Assembly (NCBI GenBank): GCA_038380435.1
Contig: JAWZYU010000010.1
Span: 45,108,135 to 45,172,134 of the forward strand
Source of the DNA: Ryuthela nishihirai
Lineage: Eukaryota > Arthropoda > Arachnida > Araneae > Heptathelidae
Direction: 5' to 3'
Length of the DNA stretch: 64,000 nucleotides
How positions within the stretch are numbered: position 1 is the stretch's first letter; every line of letters begins with the position of its first letter. The notes under the pieces were generated by a model. That model searched no databases. It was given only the letters and a program-made list of their open reading frames with translations, and was not told the DNA's origin. The position numbers were made by a program, and so were the translations under genes. This document shows, in pieces, positions 57,701 to 64,000 of this stretch.

Positions 57701-59389
57701 ATCTTCACATCAAAACATTTCTCATCGATATTTTCGTTTTTATTTTTATAAATCATGTATTTGGATTTCTTGACATTTATTAATAAATTGTTATGTCTGC
57801 ACCATTCAGATGTAATAATTAGAGTAGTTAACACTACTAATCAGACTTGCAGAATCTTGGTTTGAAATCGATAATGCTTGTATCATCAGCATATAATAAC
57901 ATCTTTGAATTAATGTGTAACTTTGTTAAGTCGTTAATGTAGAATAGGAAAAGGATCGGACCAAGAATTGAACCTTGAGGCACACCTCTATGAATAAAAT
58001 GTTCATCTGATATACTACCTTTTACTTCCTCAAGAGCTTTCCTCTGAAATAAGTAGATTCTTAACCGTTGTTTATTTTACCTCTCAGGCCATAAAATAAA
58101 ATTTTCTTTAACAAAATTTGGTGGTTAATACTGTCAAATGTTTTCATAAAATCAAGATACACAGCTAATCCAATGTGACCTGTATCCAAATGGTTGACGA
58201 CATGCTCATATAAATCTGCAATGGCTGTCGGAGTAGATTTTTTATTTTGAAAACCATATTATTGTTGTGTAATTATTTTCATATCATCTGGGAATTTAGT
58301 AAACGTGTACAAATTAGTTTTTCAAAGATTTTCGAGAAGATTGACAAAATTGATATAGGTCTGTAGTTTTCTATATCACCTGATTGATGTATTTTCTTTA
58401 TCACCTGATTGATGTATGGGAAGAATTCTGACATTTTTCAGTTTATCCGAGAATACTTCGTTCATTATTGATAAATTAAATATATTGCACAGAGGTTTTT
58501 TTATTGTATGTATAACTTTTTAATTACATTATATTTATGTCATCTATACCTGGTGACTTACCAGCTCCTAGATCATTCACTATGTGGACAGGGCGAGGGG
58601 TTTTGCGGATATAAATCTCAACGCTGGCTCAGCTGGGACTCGAACCTGGGAATTGCAGATTATGAGCTTGGTGCGCTAATGACTGAGTCACCCCGTCCCA
58701 GGAGTTGCAGTGGTTGATTGGTTAGTGTTCGTGGATGCTAATCAAAGGGTCCCATGTTAAAGCCCCTAATAAAGAATGGATGTTTTCTTTCTTGGTTGTA
58801 CTTCTGCTGAGGTCCTCCCCTTCACAGATCTTCTCTATGGCGTATTATGCCGACAGGCTGCTGTCAGACCACTGTAACAAGAATAAGTTTGAGGAATAAT
58901 TTATTAATTTTTCCAGACGATTGTCTACGAACCATCCTGTTAAATGTCACCTTTGTGATCGTCTTTGTGAATAAGTGTTAAGTACAATCTTAAATATTAT
59001 CCATCATTGTTTAATACTTGCAGATACCTAAATCGACGGTAGTTTGCTATCTCGTATATCGTCCCCATTTCTTAACCAAAAAAGTAGGAAACTTGTAAAA
59101 TAAATATCATAATCCAATTCTAATGGAATATTATTTTAAATTATTTTCACCGAAATTCACTGGCCTTTTCTACCATTCACCAGATATTTCTCTTTTTCCA
59201 GGTCACTTCACTCAGATGGTGTGGAGGAGCAGCACAGATTTCGGAGTTGGAAAGGCGCGAACCCGCTGCGGGAAGGTCATAGTGGTGGCCAACTATAAAC
59301 CAGCAGGCAATGTAATTGGAGAATTTCAAGACAACGTGTTCCCTCCCCTGTCAGACGATGATTTGGACATCGTGACAGACATTGGATGA
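45599..59389 (+). CDS. CAP/SCP-domain protein, GAPR-1-like, 4 exons visible, 5' end missing
   Basis: Exons 45599-45745, 46494-46623, 52183-52266 and 59202-59389 join to 549 nt (182 codons plus stop) without a frame break. Introns follow GT/AG and have phases 0, 1 and 1. CAP features occur in order: FVIDCLHWHNVFREKHGVPP (first helix), AQFWANHLAHTNTFSH with the first cavity His, GENL with the first Glu, YWREEIKMYNF with the second Glu, and GHFTQMVW, the CAP signature with the second His. RCGKVIVVANYKPAGN then closes the fold. All four cavity residues are kept. GAPR-1 proteins are Golgi- or membrane-associated, lipid-binding members; secreted venom or immunity CAP proteins are relatives. A signal peptide cannot be judged because the start exon is not visible. 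The introns (0.75, 5.6 and 6.9 kb) hold most of the local elements. Confidence 0.93.
45835..45900 (+). other. Possible alternative terminal exon
   Basis: A strong acceptor (TATTTTTTTCCAG, ending 45834) is followed by 21 codons in the phase required by exon (a), IGGSTDEASIEARAAICILQ and one more residue, then TGA at 45898-45900. If used it would give a truncated protein ending shortly after the first CAP helix. It may be a chance match. Confidence 0.3.
46494..46623 (+). CDS. CAP gene exon (b): His and first Glu of the CAP cavity
   Basis: Acceptor TATTTTCAG and donor GTATGT. It encodes LCSMAQFWANHLAHTNTFSH followed by RNMRDIGENLFCKWTYIPDL and DIT, then one base of a split Gly codon (phase 1). 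Confidence 0.92.
46661..47006. mobile_element. Tc1-derived element of 346 bp, TA-flanked, with inner palindrome
   Basis: The inverted ends start CACTGAAGT at 46661 and finish at 47006; TA is on both sides. The plus-strand piece ELWTALEDAWVAIPVEHLHK and LVESLPR is the C-terminus of a Tc1 transposase, so this is an internally deleted transposon. It lies 38 bp after the CAP exon (b) donor. Confidence 0.85.
46774..46826. repeat. Perfect 23-bp inverted repeat, 7-bp loop
   Basis: GAATAATATGACCACCTACC (extending to 46796) pairs exactly with 46804-46826 around GCATCTG. It sits in the middle of the deleted Tc1 copy. Confidence 0.95.
47009..48299. other. Unassigned intron sequence
   Basis: No element was recognised. 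Two nearly repeated phrases (GTGTTGAACCTAAGTGTTTTTA / GGGTATTGAACCTAAAATAAT) occur near 47735-47785. Confidence 0.45.
48300..48830. other. GC-rich block of unknown origin in the CAP intron
   Basis: This stretch is clearly richer in G and C than its surroundings. It has overlapping open frames on both strands (plus 48409-48696, minus 48739-48533), neither resembling a family I recognise. It may be an LTR or 5' region of an element. CAGGACCGGATCTAG at 48824 looks like a hAT-type end. Confidence 0.4.
49130..49690 (+). mobile_element. Mariner-type transposase fragment
   Basis: Plus-strand frames give FNSQGVVAVDTFPEKLM, WLRREGAVMSNNRR, PVYSPDLAPCEF (the third catalytic box, YSPDLAP) and FQKCRRRLQLCIDAGREYF, matching the order in mariner transposases. 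The second Asp box is destroyed and several frames are needed. The ends were not found. Confidence 0.75.
49770..50486 (-). repeat. SINE-A copy split by a second SINE-A
   Basis: The older copy covers 49770-50064 (tail and body) and 50437-50486 (head CTGAGCTAACTCCTGTCC). It is interrupted at its B-box region by the copy at 50065-50424. Confidence 0.88.
50065..50424 (-). repeat. SINE-A copy nested in SINE-A, 12-bp TSD
   Basis: CTCGAACCTAGG at 50053-50064 and 50425-50436 flanks this younger copy, which runs from GTTGGGTTGTTTTACCTCTG (tail, starting in the TSD junction) to AAGCCATCCCCGCC (head). Confidence 0.93.
50487..50874. other. Unassigned; ends in GT-rich microsatellite
   Basis: No element was recognised. 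A TGTGTG run and a poly-G run (about 50855-50892) border the next SINE. Confidence 0.5.
50875..51254 (+). repeat. SINE-A copy, nearly full length
   Basis: The head GGTTAGTAGGTAGCGCGTCA follows a poly-G run. The B-box-like GGTTCGAGCCCC, body and tail AGAGGTAAAACAGCCCAAC are present. Confidence 0.88.
51256..51521 (+). repeat. SINE-A copy, 5' truncated, in tandem with the previous one
   Basis: It starts at CGGTCAATAGAGGACACCG and ends at AAAACAACTCAATCC. It follows the tail of the previous copy directly, giving a head-to-tail pair. Confidence 0.88.
51522..52182. other. Unassigned intron sequence before CAP exon (c)
   Basis: AT-rich, with a TATATATATA run near 51975. The last bases are the polypyrimidine tract and AG of the exon (c) acceptor. 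Confidence 0.5.
52183..52266 (+). CDS. CAP gene exon (c): second Glu of the cavity
   Basis: Acceptor TTTTTTTTCTAG and donor GTAAAT. It encodes QQVAKYWREEIKMYNFYQDA followed by NLLHVKA, between two split Gly codons (phase 1 at both sides). The WREEIKMYNF segment corresponds to the W-x-x-E-I helix of GAPR-1. Confidence 0.93.
52267..52806. other. Unassigned intron sequence
   Basis: A stretch near 52660-52700 (GGTTATCTCCGTCCTTTGTG) also occurs at about 38643, so it is part of an unnamed dispersed repeat. Confidence 0.45.
52807..53193 (-). repeat. SINE-A copy with 11-bp TSD
   Basis: CTAAGAGAAGT lies at 52796-52806 and 53194-53204. Tail on the left, head (GAGCCTGGCGCGCTACCGAC) on the right. It is full length. 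Confidence 0.93.
53205..53551. other. Unassigned intron sequence
   Basis: An open minus-strand frame is present but shows no recognised similarity. Purine- and pyrimidine-rich runs dominate. Confidence 0.45.
53552..54012 (-). repeat. SINE-B-like head split by SINE-A
   Basis: CTCGAACCCAGGTCTCTTTG on the left and GATACGCAGCCAAACACGCT on the right together form a minus-strand tRNA-like head of SINE-B type. A SINE-A sits between them. Confidence 0.65.
53579..53966 (+). repeat. SINE-A copy with 11-bp TSD (best full-length copy)
   Basis: TCTCTTTGATA flanks it at 53568-53578 and 53967-53977. It begins GGGGCGGGAGTGGCTCAGTC, has the A-box-like TGGCTCAGTCGGTAGCGCG and B-box-like GGTTCGAGTCCC, an anticodon-loop-like CTCGTAATC, and ends AGGTAAAACAACACAACCC. 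Length is 388 bp. Confidence 0.95.
54013..54850. other. Unassigned AT-rich intron sequence
   Basis: Nothing recognised. It ends in a TATATATATA run next to the following element. Confidence 0.5.
54851..55435. mobile_element. DUF4817-type DNA element, 585 bp, TATA-flanked
   Basis: Inverted ends of over 100 bp begin CAGGTGTCTCAAAAATATAG. TATA lies on both sides (54847-54850, 55436-55439). The left end has a small deletion and extra sequence relative to the right. The inside encodes a DUF4817-like domain on the plus strand (see next entry). Confidence 0.8.
55050..55217 (+). pseudogene. DUF4817-like helix-turn-helix domain remnant
   Basis: One frame reads YSNRELAEMHLVY, a TGA stop, then IAEGNGRAAQRMYQEHFPHT and HVPGHRFFARAHQNLCYYGS. 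This follows the DUF4817 pattern (start Y-x-N-x-E-x-A, G-N-G-x-A, R-x-Y-Q-E-x-F-P, then a Phe/His helix). The TGA stands where the family has Gly. No catalytic DDE domain follows within the element. Confidence 0.7.
55440..55796. other. Unassigned intron sequence
   Basis: Nothing recognised. Confidence 0.5.
55797..56178 (+). repeat. SINE-A copy, nearly full length
   Basis: The head GGTTGGCCAGTCGATAGAGC is diverged. The body and the tail AAGTAAAACTACCCATTCC are clear. Confidence 0.85.
56285..56378. repeat. Inverted repeat, arms 23 bp, spacer about 48 bp
   Basis: CGCAGTTGATGCTTTCACAG plus TTC at 56285-56307 pairs with 56356-56378 with one mismatch. It lies between two SINE-A copies. Confidence 0.85.
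56876..56970 (+). repeat. SINE-B 3' half inside the LINE
   Basis: It begins TTCTTCTATGGCATATAAAC and continues CTGACAGGTTCCTGTCAGA to CTGCTTGAGGGGGTATTTAT. The head is missing. It is the innermost of three nested elements. Confidence 0.85.
57502..57834 (-). pseudogene. LINE RT C-terminal fragment
   Basis: This is an open piece of 110 codons: ITSEWCRHNNLLINVKKSKY, the EYKFLGIWIDENLNW block and HVKHLRITLSRNICMIGKI. In intact elements it follows the YADD box, which lies in another frame just upstream at about 57880. Confidence 0.8.
58700..58908 (+). repeat. SINE-B copy
   Basis: A diverged head (GATTGGTTAGTGTTCGTGG), then GCTGAGGTCCTCCCC and CCGACAGGCTGCTGTCAGAC. The tail is AT-rich. It adjoins the head of the split SINE-A. 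Confidence 0.8.
59202..59389 (+). CDS. CAP gene terminal exon (d): CAP signature and stop
   Basis: Acceptor TTTTTCCAG. It completes the split Gly to give GHFTQMVWRSSTDFGVGKAR, then TRCGKVIVVANYKPAGNVIG, ending DDLDIVTDIG and TGA at 59387-59389. It contains the CAP1 signature with the second cavity His and the final beta strands. Confidence 0.95.
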
Positions 59390-61504
59390 GAATGTGGAAG
59401 AATCAACAGCAGCTCCGCTTTCGAGAGATCGTGATGGAGATTAGCCACACTGACAGTGTGAACAATCAAAAAAAGTACAATGTTGTAGCCTCTGATGCAT
59501 AACATAGTCGAACCAAGAGGAAAATTGATTGCTATATCCCCCAAGAGGGGCTATATACAACACTAGCTAAATAATGTTGCCAAATACTTTTTTTTTAAAT
59601 GTTAATGTCAAATTTGGCAAATCAGTGGTGAGTGTATGGAACGTAGAAGTAGCTTGTGAGATACACTTTCTTTCCTTCTTGCTATCCTAACTGGTAAAGC
59701 GGCAGGAGAATTTCGCTATGAATCCAGTAAGCATGTTCTTACGTGTTAGCTCTTCCTGATGCAATGGACAGGGAATTTGACTCGCGGTGAGAATGTTGCT
59801 ATTTGAGAAAAAACCCGACAAGTAGGATTAGCTTCTTCGTATCTATGTAGTGTCTAGCATACTCGGCAAAAAATCTTGAAAAGGAAACGTTAAGTAAGGG
59901 ATGTTGTAGGATTATTTATAAGCAGAATTCCCAGTACATCTGTTGTCTGAAATATTCGTAAGACCCGAAAGCTGTATAGTAGAATTTTTCCTTATAAATA
60001 AATGAACAAATATTTTTCAAACGTTCCTTACTTCTAAGTCAAATTTTAAGCAATACCCGCTGAATGAGAGTTCAAATATTTCAGGCACATTTTTATGAAT
60101 ATTGTGCAGCATTTAGTAGATTTAGCTTTGCGTGGTTTTCGTATTAATAATCGCATTGTCTGCCTTGTCGAATACTTTTTCACAGTTACGCGACTTCAGT
60201 TTGAAAAGAAAATGGAGTGGCAGACCAGTTGCAAAGCAAGTGGGAGTCAACCGTAACCATGGGATTCTGCAGGATGGGTAAACAGAGGAGGAAAGGGGGG
60301 AGTAATCACAGTGAAAATTTGCAATTGCATTAGAAAGAATCGATTCAATTTTTGTTCCCATTGACAAAGGTAAAATAGCATTTTGTTCATCCTTGGATAT
60401 CGATGTTAGACTTTGCCCAATTTTCCTTTCGTTCTGAAAATTGCAAGAGGTCATTTACCCATCATATAAATGCTTCTGCTAAAATGCCTGTTGTAATATT
60501 TATTCAAGCTAAAATTTGCTCTAAAATTTCAAGTTAGAATAAGCAATTTTATCCGCAGATTACACTTGCATATTACTTGTTGAATAGTCCCTGTGACGAA
60601 ACTACCATCCTCGTATTTCCTGCAGGTTTACATTAAGTCTATTTATGAACTAGGATGAAAACTTCAAGTTTACCTCTTCAACTACTGTATATTGTTTCGA
60701 AGAAAGGAGGGGAGAGAAGAGGGCTATTTTTGGATATTTTGGAGATATTACCAAAATTTAGAGTTATTCTAATGACTTTACACCTCACGAAGAAATGTTC
60801 TGTTCAGGCGGCATTTGTTTGGATGAAAAAAAAAATGCGGAACAGATTGAAACTAAATAAGTTAATTTATTTTTCTAGATTTATCGTGTTCTACAATCTG
60901 ATTAGTATGGATGAGTAATAAAATCTTTATTCGTTCAAAATTAATTTTGAGTATAAAAAATTATCATTGAAAGAGTTTAACACTATACGTATTCAACTTC
61001 TCAGATTTCTGTTCCGCTATAAATTCTAGAAGTTTCTGTCCATGTCCGAATCCATTTGTCATAAACTATAGTAGCTTTAACATTAATAAGATTTTTTTTG
61101 TTTATATTTCCATTTTATGCGGTACAAAGCTGTATTAGTTATTGCAATGCAATTCACATAAAACAGAAAAAAAAGGAACATTCAATTAAAAAACTCAATA
61201 CAGAATTTGATAAGAATCCTTAACTAAATTGTATTAAATCATACATTTGCAGCAAATATTAACCATGTGACAAAGCAGCATTTAAAGCATTCAAAAAATA
61301 TTAAGTAACAAAAGTAGTAATAAAAAGAACTATTCGATATTCATTTATAACGTTACGTTTCACGACAATTTAAAATCGATTTTTTGAGTGAAAATTACGA
61401 GAAGAAAAAAAAACTAAGCTATGAAAGAAGGAATTTTTTTTTCTATTTATTATCAAAAATTACTAGCTTAGAAAGAAGACTGACTAAAGAACTACTTAGG
61501 AAAG
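59390..61504. other. CAP 3' UTR and unassigned flank
   Basis: The 3' UTR must start at 59390. AATAAA at 59997-60002 is a candidate polyadenylation signal about 610 bp after the stop, but the region is AT-rich and the choice is uncertain. No further gene was recognised; a 110-codon minus-strand frame at 60122-60454 has no recognised similarity. Confidence 0.45.
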
Positions 61505-61842
61505 GGGGCGGGGTGGCTCAGTCCGTAGCGCGCCAAGCTCGCAATCTGCAGTTCCCAGGTTCGAGTCCCAGTTGGGTCAGCGTTGAGACTTATCTCCACA
61601 AAACACCCTGCTCACGGTCAGTAGGGGACACCGATGGGTTTGGAAAGGCCACCGTCCGTCGGATGGGACGCTAAGCCGTGGCCCCGTGTGCGGGAAAGCC
61701 ATACCCTGTGCACGTTAAAGAACACACTGGATGGCCTTGACGGGAGGCTACTATCTGTCTCCTCACAACTGTTCCAGTGGATCCCCCCTCCCAACCTTCT
61801 CTGAGCCTTCAGGGTCCTTATGACCTGGCCATTTAGCCAATA
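61505..61842 (+). repeat. SINE-A copy lacking the tail
   Basis: A very well preserved head (GGGGTGGCTCAGTCCGTAGC, GGTTCGAGTCCC) and body. It ends at GACCTGGCCATTTAGCC, so about 45 bp of the tail are missing. Confidence 0.93.
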
Positions 61843-62827
61843 CGGATATTGGACTTTATACTCTTTACTGTATTTTAGCATTGTACTACTTTATTGCATT
61901 ATTTTGAGGTATAGAAAAATCAGCTTTCCGAAACGAAAAAAAAAAAAAATTATGGATCTCTGCGATTTAATCAAATCATGTGTTCACTCCCCCCCCCCTT
62001 CCAAGTTTCCCCGACTTTGGTCCAGTAATAAAAGTGAGTATTAAACTAAAGGTAAAAAAGATAGCGTAAAATGAAATAAAAAAATTCTGTCTTTCAACTT
62101 TCCAAGTGTAGATTCCCAGGAAATAAATCTGAAATCAGGAAGAGCTCAAGAAGGAGAGGGGTGGTTTGGATGGAAAGACAAGGGTATCATGCTCTCCACC
62201 CTAAGAATACAAGAAATTGGAATGGAGATAAAAAAATAGCAACAATAAACCTACATATATTATCCATATTTTTCAAGAAATTTGTTAAAGGTCACTAAAC
62301 CAGAGCTTATAACGGAAAGACGCGTTCCGGTTCCTTTCAACTCGAGCTTGGCAAAGAACTACTTCGCTCGGATTACTCCCCTCCCCTCTCTATATTTCTT
62401 TTTCGATATCTGGGCCTGTCCGAAATCAATACATTTTCAAATAAATATCAGAATCATATTTCTTGATTAGACCTTTGTTAGTTCGCCATTCCTTTCAAAG
62501 ATAATTTACTGGTTTTTCTGTAGATTAATATAAGACTTAGCGAAAATATGCAGGTTTCTTCACTCTAAGGATTTTAATATCTAAATCCTGCGAGAAAAGT
62601 TAAAACTTTCCAGATATACGAAGAACGGTAAGTTATTAAAAATATTGACTATGTTGTTCAAAGAACAGCAAGAACGCTGTTTCTCAACAGTTTTAATAAC
62701 CAGGCTAAAAGTGAAAGGTATAATTAATTCACCCATAATTTATTGGTAGGAATATTTGCCTCTAAGGGACAATTTTAGCACTCTAACGTCGGTATATCGA
62801 AATTTGACCTTTTTTTATTTACGAGGG
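61843..62827. other. Unassigned AT-rich sequence
   Basis: A stretch at about 62330-62420 resembles the right part of the hAT-like MITE at 40.1-40.2 kb (CCCCTCCCCTCTC and ATATCTGGGCCTG), so a related element may lie at about 62110-62418. Its left end was not fixed. Confidence 0.4.
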
Positions 62828-63075
62828 TGGTAGATCTCAGAAATGTGAAATTTTGGATGTGATGGGTCCTTCGAGGTCAAAGATCAAATATATATCTACC
62901 AATGTTAGAGGATTAAAAATTGGTGCCAAGAAGTATTTTGAGTCGTAGATCTCAGAAATTGTGTCAAATTTTGGATGCAATGGGTTCTTCGAAATCAAAT
63001 GATAAATTCCGATATAACGTTACTAGAGAATTAAAAGTTGGTGAATAGGACTATTTAGAGCAGTAGAAATCATAA
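62828..63075. repeat. Degenerate tandem repeat of about 117 bp, two to three units
   Basis: GTAGATCTCAGAAAT at 62830 and 62945 (and GTAGAAATCATAAAT at 63064) opens each unit. AAATTTTGGATG-AATGGGT and AGAGAATTAAAAGTTGGTG-like blocks follow in order. Confidence 0.75.
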
Positions 63076-63466
63076 ATAATTAATTAAAGGATGTTCAGAT
63101 CCACTGTTGTGTTCAAGATCAAATGGGGGCAGAGTCAGGGCCGGACTTTCACCTTCTGAGGCTCTTAAACTAAGGCATATTTAAGAGGCCCTAAAGTATT
63201 CAAATTTAAGAGGTCCCAAAAATTCGAAAGTCGAAATATATATATATATATAAGTATTCTGATTGAGGGGAACATTGAAAAATATACACGAAATTGATGT
63301 GGTGAAAACATTATTATAGCATTGGTAAGCAAAGATGAATAGTGTTTGCACAATAGATTAAATATTAAATTTGAGGGCCCTTCATATCGTGAGGTTCTAA
63401 GCTGTAGTTTAGTTATCCATCCATAGTAAATACACAGATTACCTGTAGAAATAAACTTCAACAATT

Positions 63467-63661
63467 CTTCATCCGAAAAACTTCTGAAAAAAATTATTGC
63501 TGACGCGGCGGGAATCGAACCCGCAACTCTCTAAATACATTCCCGAGCGCTCTACAGCTTTGGTGGTTTAACAGGTAGAGTGCTATGTCATGTATCTAGA
63601 GAGTTGTGCGTTCGATTCCCACCACGTCAGCGATATTTTTTCAGACGTTTTTCAGATGAAG
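63467..63661. mobile_element. 195-bp fold-back element with tRNA-like arms
   Basis: Arms of about 85 bp form an inverted repeat from CTTCATCCGAAAAACTTCTG to its counterpart ending at 63661. Each arm, read toward the end, contains TAGAGAGTTG and the B-box-like GTTCGATTCCC followed by CGTCAGC. The right arm also has a plausible A-box (TGGTTTAACAGGTAGAGTGC). It is not a normal tRNA gene because the acceptor stem is missing. Confidence 0.85.
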
Positions 63662-63693
63662 CAGTTTAGTTAGTTTATGCGTCAGTCCCTGGT

Positions 63694-64000
63694 CGGGTTG
63701 GGTTGTTTTACCTCTGAGCGGCACTTTTTTGCACACAATGGGCTAAATGGCCAGATCACAAGGACCCCGAAGGCTCAGAGAAGGTTGGGGGAGGGGACCC
63801 ACTGGAACAGCTGTTGGGAGACAGATGGTAGCCTCCAGTAAAGGCCATCCAGTGTGTTCTTTAATGTGCACAGGGTATGGCTCTCCCTCACACTGGGCCA
63901 CGGCTTAACGTCCCATCCGACGGACGGCGACCTTTCCAAGCCCATCGGTGTCCCCTAATGACCGTGAGCAGGGAGTTTTGCGGAGATAAATCTCAATGCT
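63694..64000 (-). repeat. SINE-A copy, cut by window end
   Basis: It runs from GGGTTGGGTTGTTTTACCTC (tail) through the body to TTTTGCGGAGATAAATCTCA. The tRNA-like head lies beyond 64000. It is one of the least diverged copies. Confidence 0.93.

Larger units (their letters stand above)
56638..58570 (-). mobile_element. LINE, 5' truncated in RT, inserted in SINE-A
   Basis: The minus strand begins inside the RT (LGAGKSPGIDD), continues with VYLDFMKTFDSINHQILLKK (about 58170), GVPQGSILGPILFLFYINDL and LLYADDTSI (about 57990-57860), then the post-RT piece SEYKFLGIWIDENLNWSFHV (57700). It ends with AATAAAATAAAGATTATTAT and a TTA run (56638-56660). It carries a SINE-B piece at 56876-56970. The clade is probably jockey/CR1-like. 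Confidence 0.85.
56404..58698 (-). repeat. SINE-A copy split by a 1.9-kb LINE
   Basis: The tail and body lie at 56404-56637 (from TTGGGTTGTTTTACCTCTGA to GACGGCGGCCTT). The B-box region and head lie at 58577-58698 (GGTTTTGCGGATATAAATC ... CTGAGTCACCCCGTCCC). The two halves are complementary parts of one element, with the LINE at 56638-58570 between them. Confidence 0.88.

Noticed and set aside
60122..60454. 110-codon minus-strand open frame after the CAP gene
   Set aside because: No recognised motif; it lies in the probable 3' flank and has no supporting context.
61505..61580. tRNA gene
   Set aside because: The A and B boxes belong to the SINE-A head. The acceptor stem is not paired and the SINE body follows.

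Overview
This window is eukaryotic nuclear DNA. It is AT-rich, has introns with GT/AG boundaries, and is dominated by many generations of transposable elements. The mix of elements (Tc1/mariner transposons, RTE and jockey-like LINEs, a Tx1-like ORF1 element, two abundant tRNA-derived SINE families, DUF4817-type DNA elements) and a GAPR-1-like CAP gene point to an arthropod, most probably a chelicerate such as a spider. That assignment is an inference from the style of the elements; nothing in the window proves it.

Host gene. The one convincing host gene lies on the plus strand at 45599-59389. Four exons (45599-45745, 46494-46623, 52183-52266, 59202-59389) join in frame with consistent intron phases (0, 1, 1) and encode the last 182 residues of a CAP/SCP-domain protein of the GAPR-1 type. 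The start exon was not found. The introns of 5.6 and 6.9 kb are full of SINEs, DNA transposons and a LINE.

Layout. 1-2.4 kb: decayed LINE with a SINE. 3.5-5.9 kb: damaged RTE copy containing a 77-bp MITE. 6.6-8.7 kb: Tc1 copy split by a 907-bp solo LTR. 8.9-13.6 kb: SINE, then two halves of one LINE family in opposite orientation. 13.6-15 kb: dead Tc1/mariner element. 15.7-16.2 kb: hAT MITE with an 8-bp target duplication. 17 kb: jockey 3' end. 19-22 kb: nearly intact RTE element. 22.8-24.4 kb: Tc1 element whose ends match the MITE at 4.7 kb. 25-29 kb: SINE cluster. 29.3-32.3 kb: ORF1-only retroelement with two tandem ORF1 copies, bounded by a 14-bp direct repeat. 32.7-39 kb: SINEs, a 63-bp minisatellite, a Tc1 fragment and a shattered RTE copy. 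39-45.4 kb: hAT MITEs, a DUF4817 element, SINEs, an RTE fragment and a 70-bp tandem repeat. 45.6-59.4 kb: the CAP gene with its element-filled introns. 59.4-64 kb: 3' flank, SINEs, tandem repeats and a palindrome with tRNA-like arms.

Two SINE families are named here for convenience. SINE-A is about 390 bp, with a tRNA-like head and a tail whose minus strand reads GTTGGGTTGTTTTACCTCTG; about two dozen copies or pieces are present. SINE-B is about 210 bp and has about six copies. Target-site duplications at several insertions confirm their mobility. Element boundaries marked as approximate were read by eye. No computation or database search was done.
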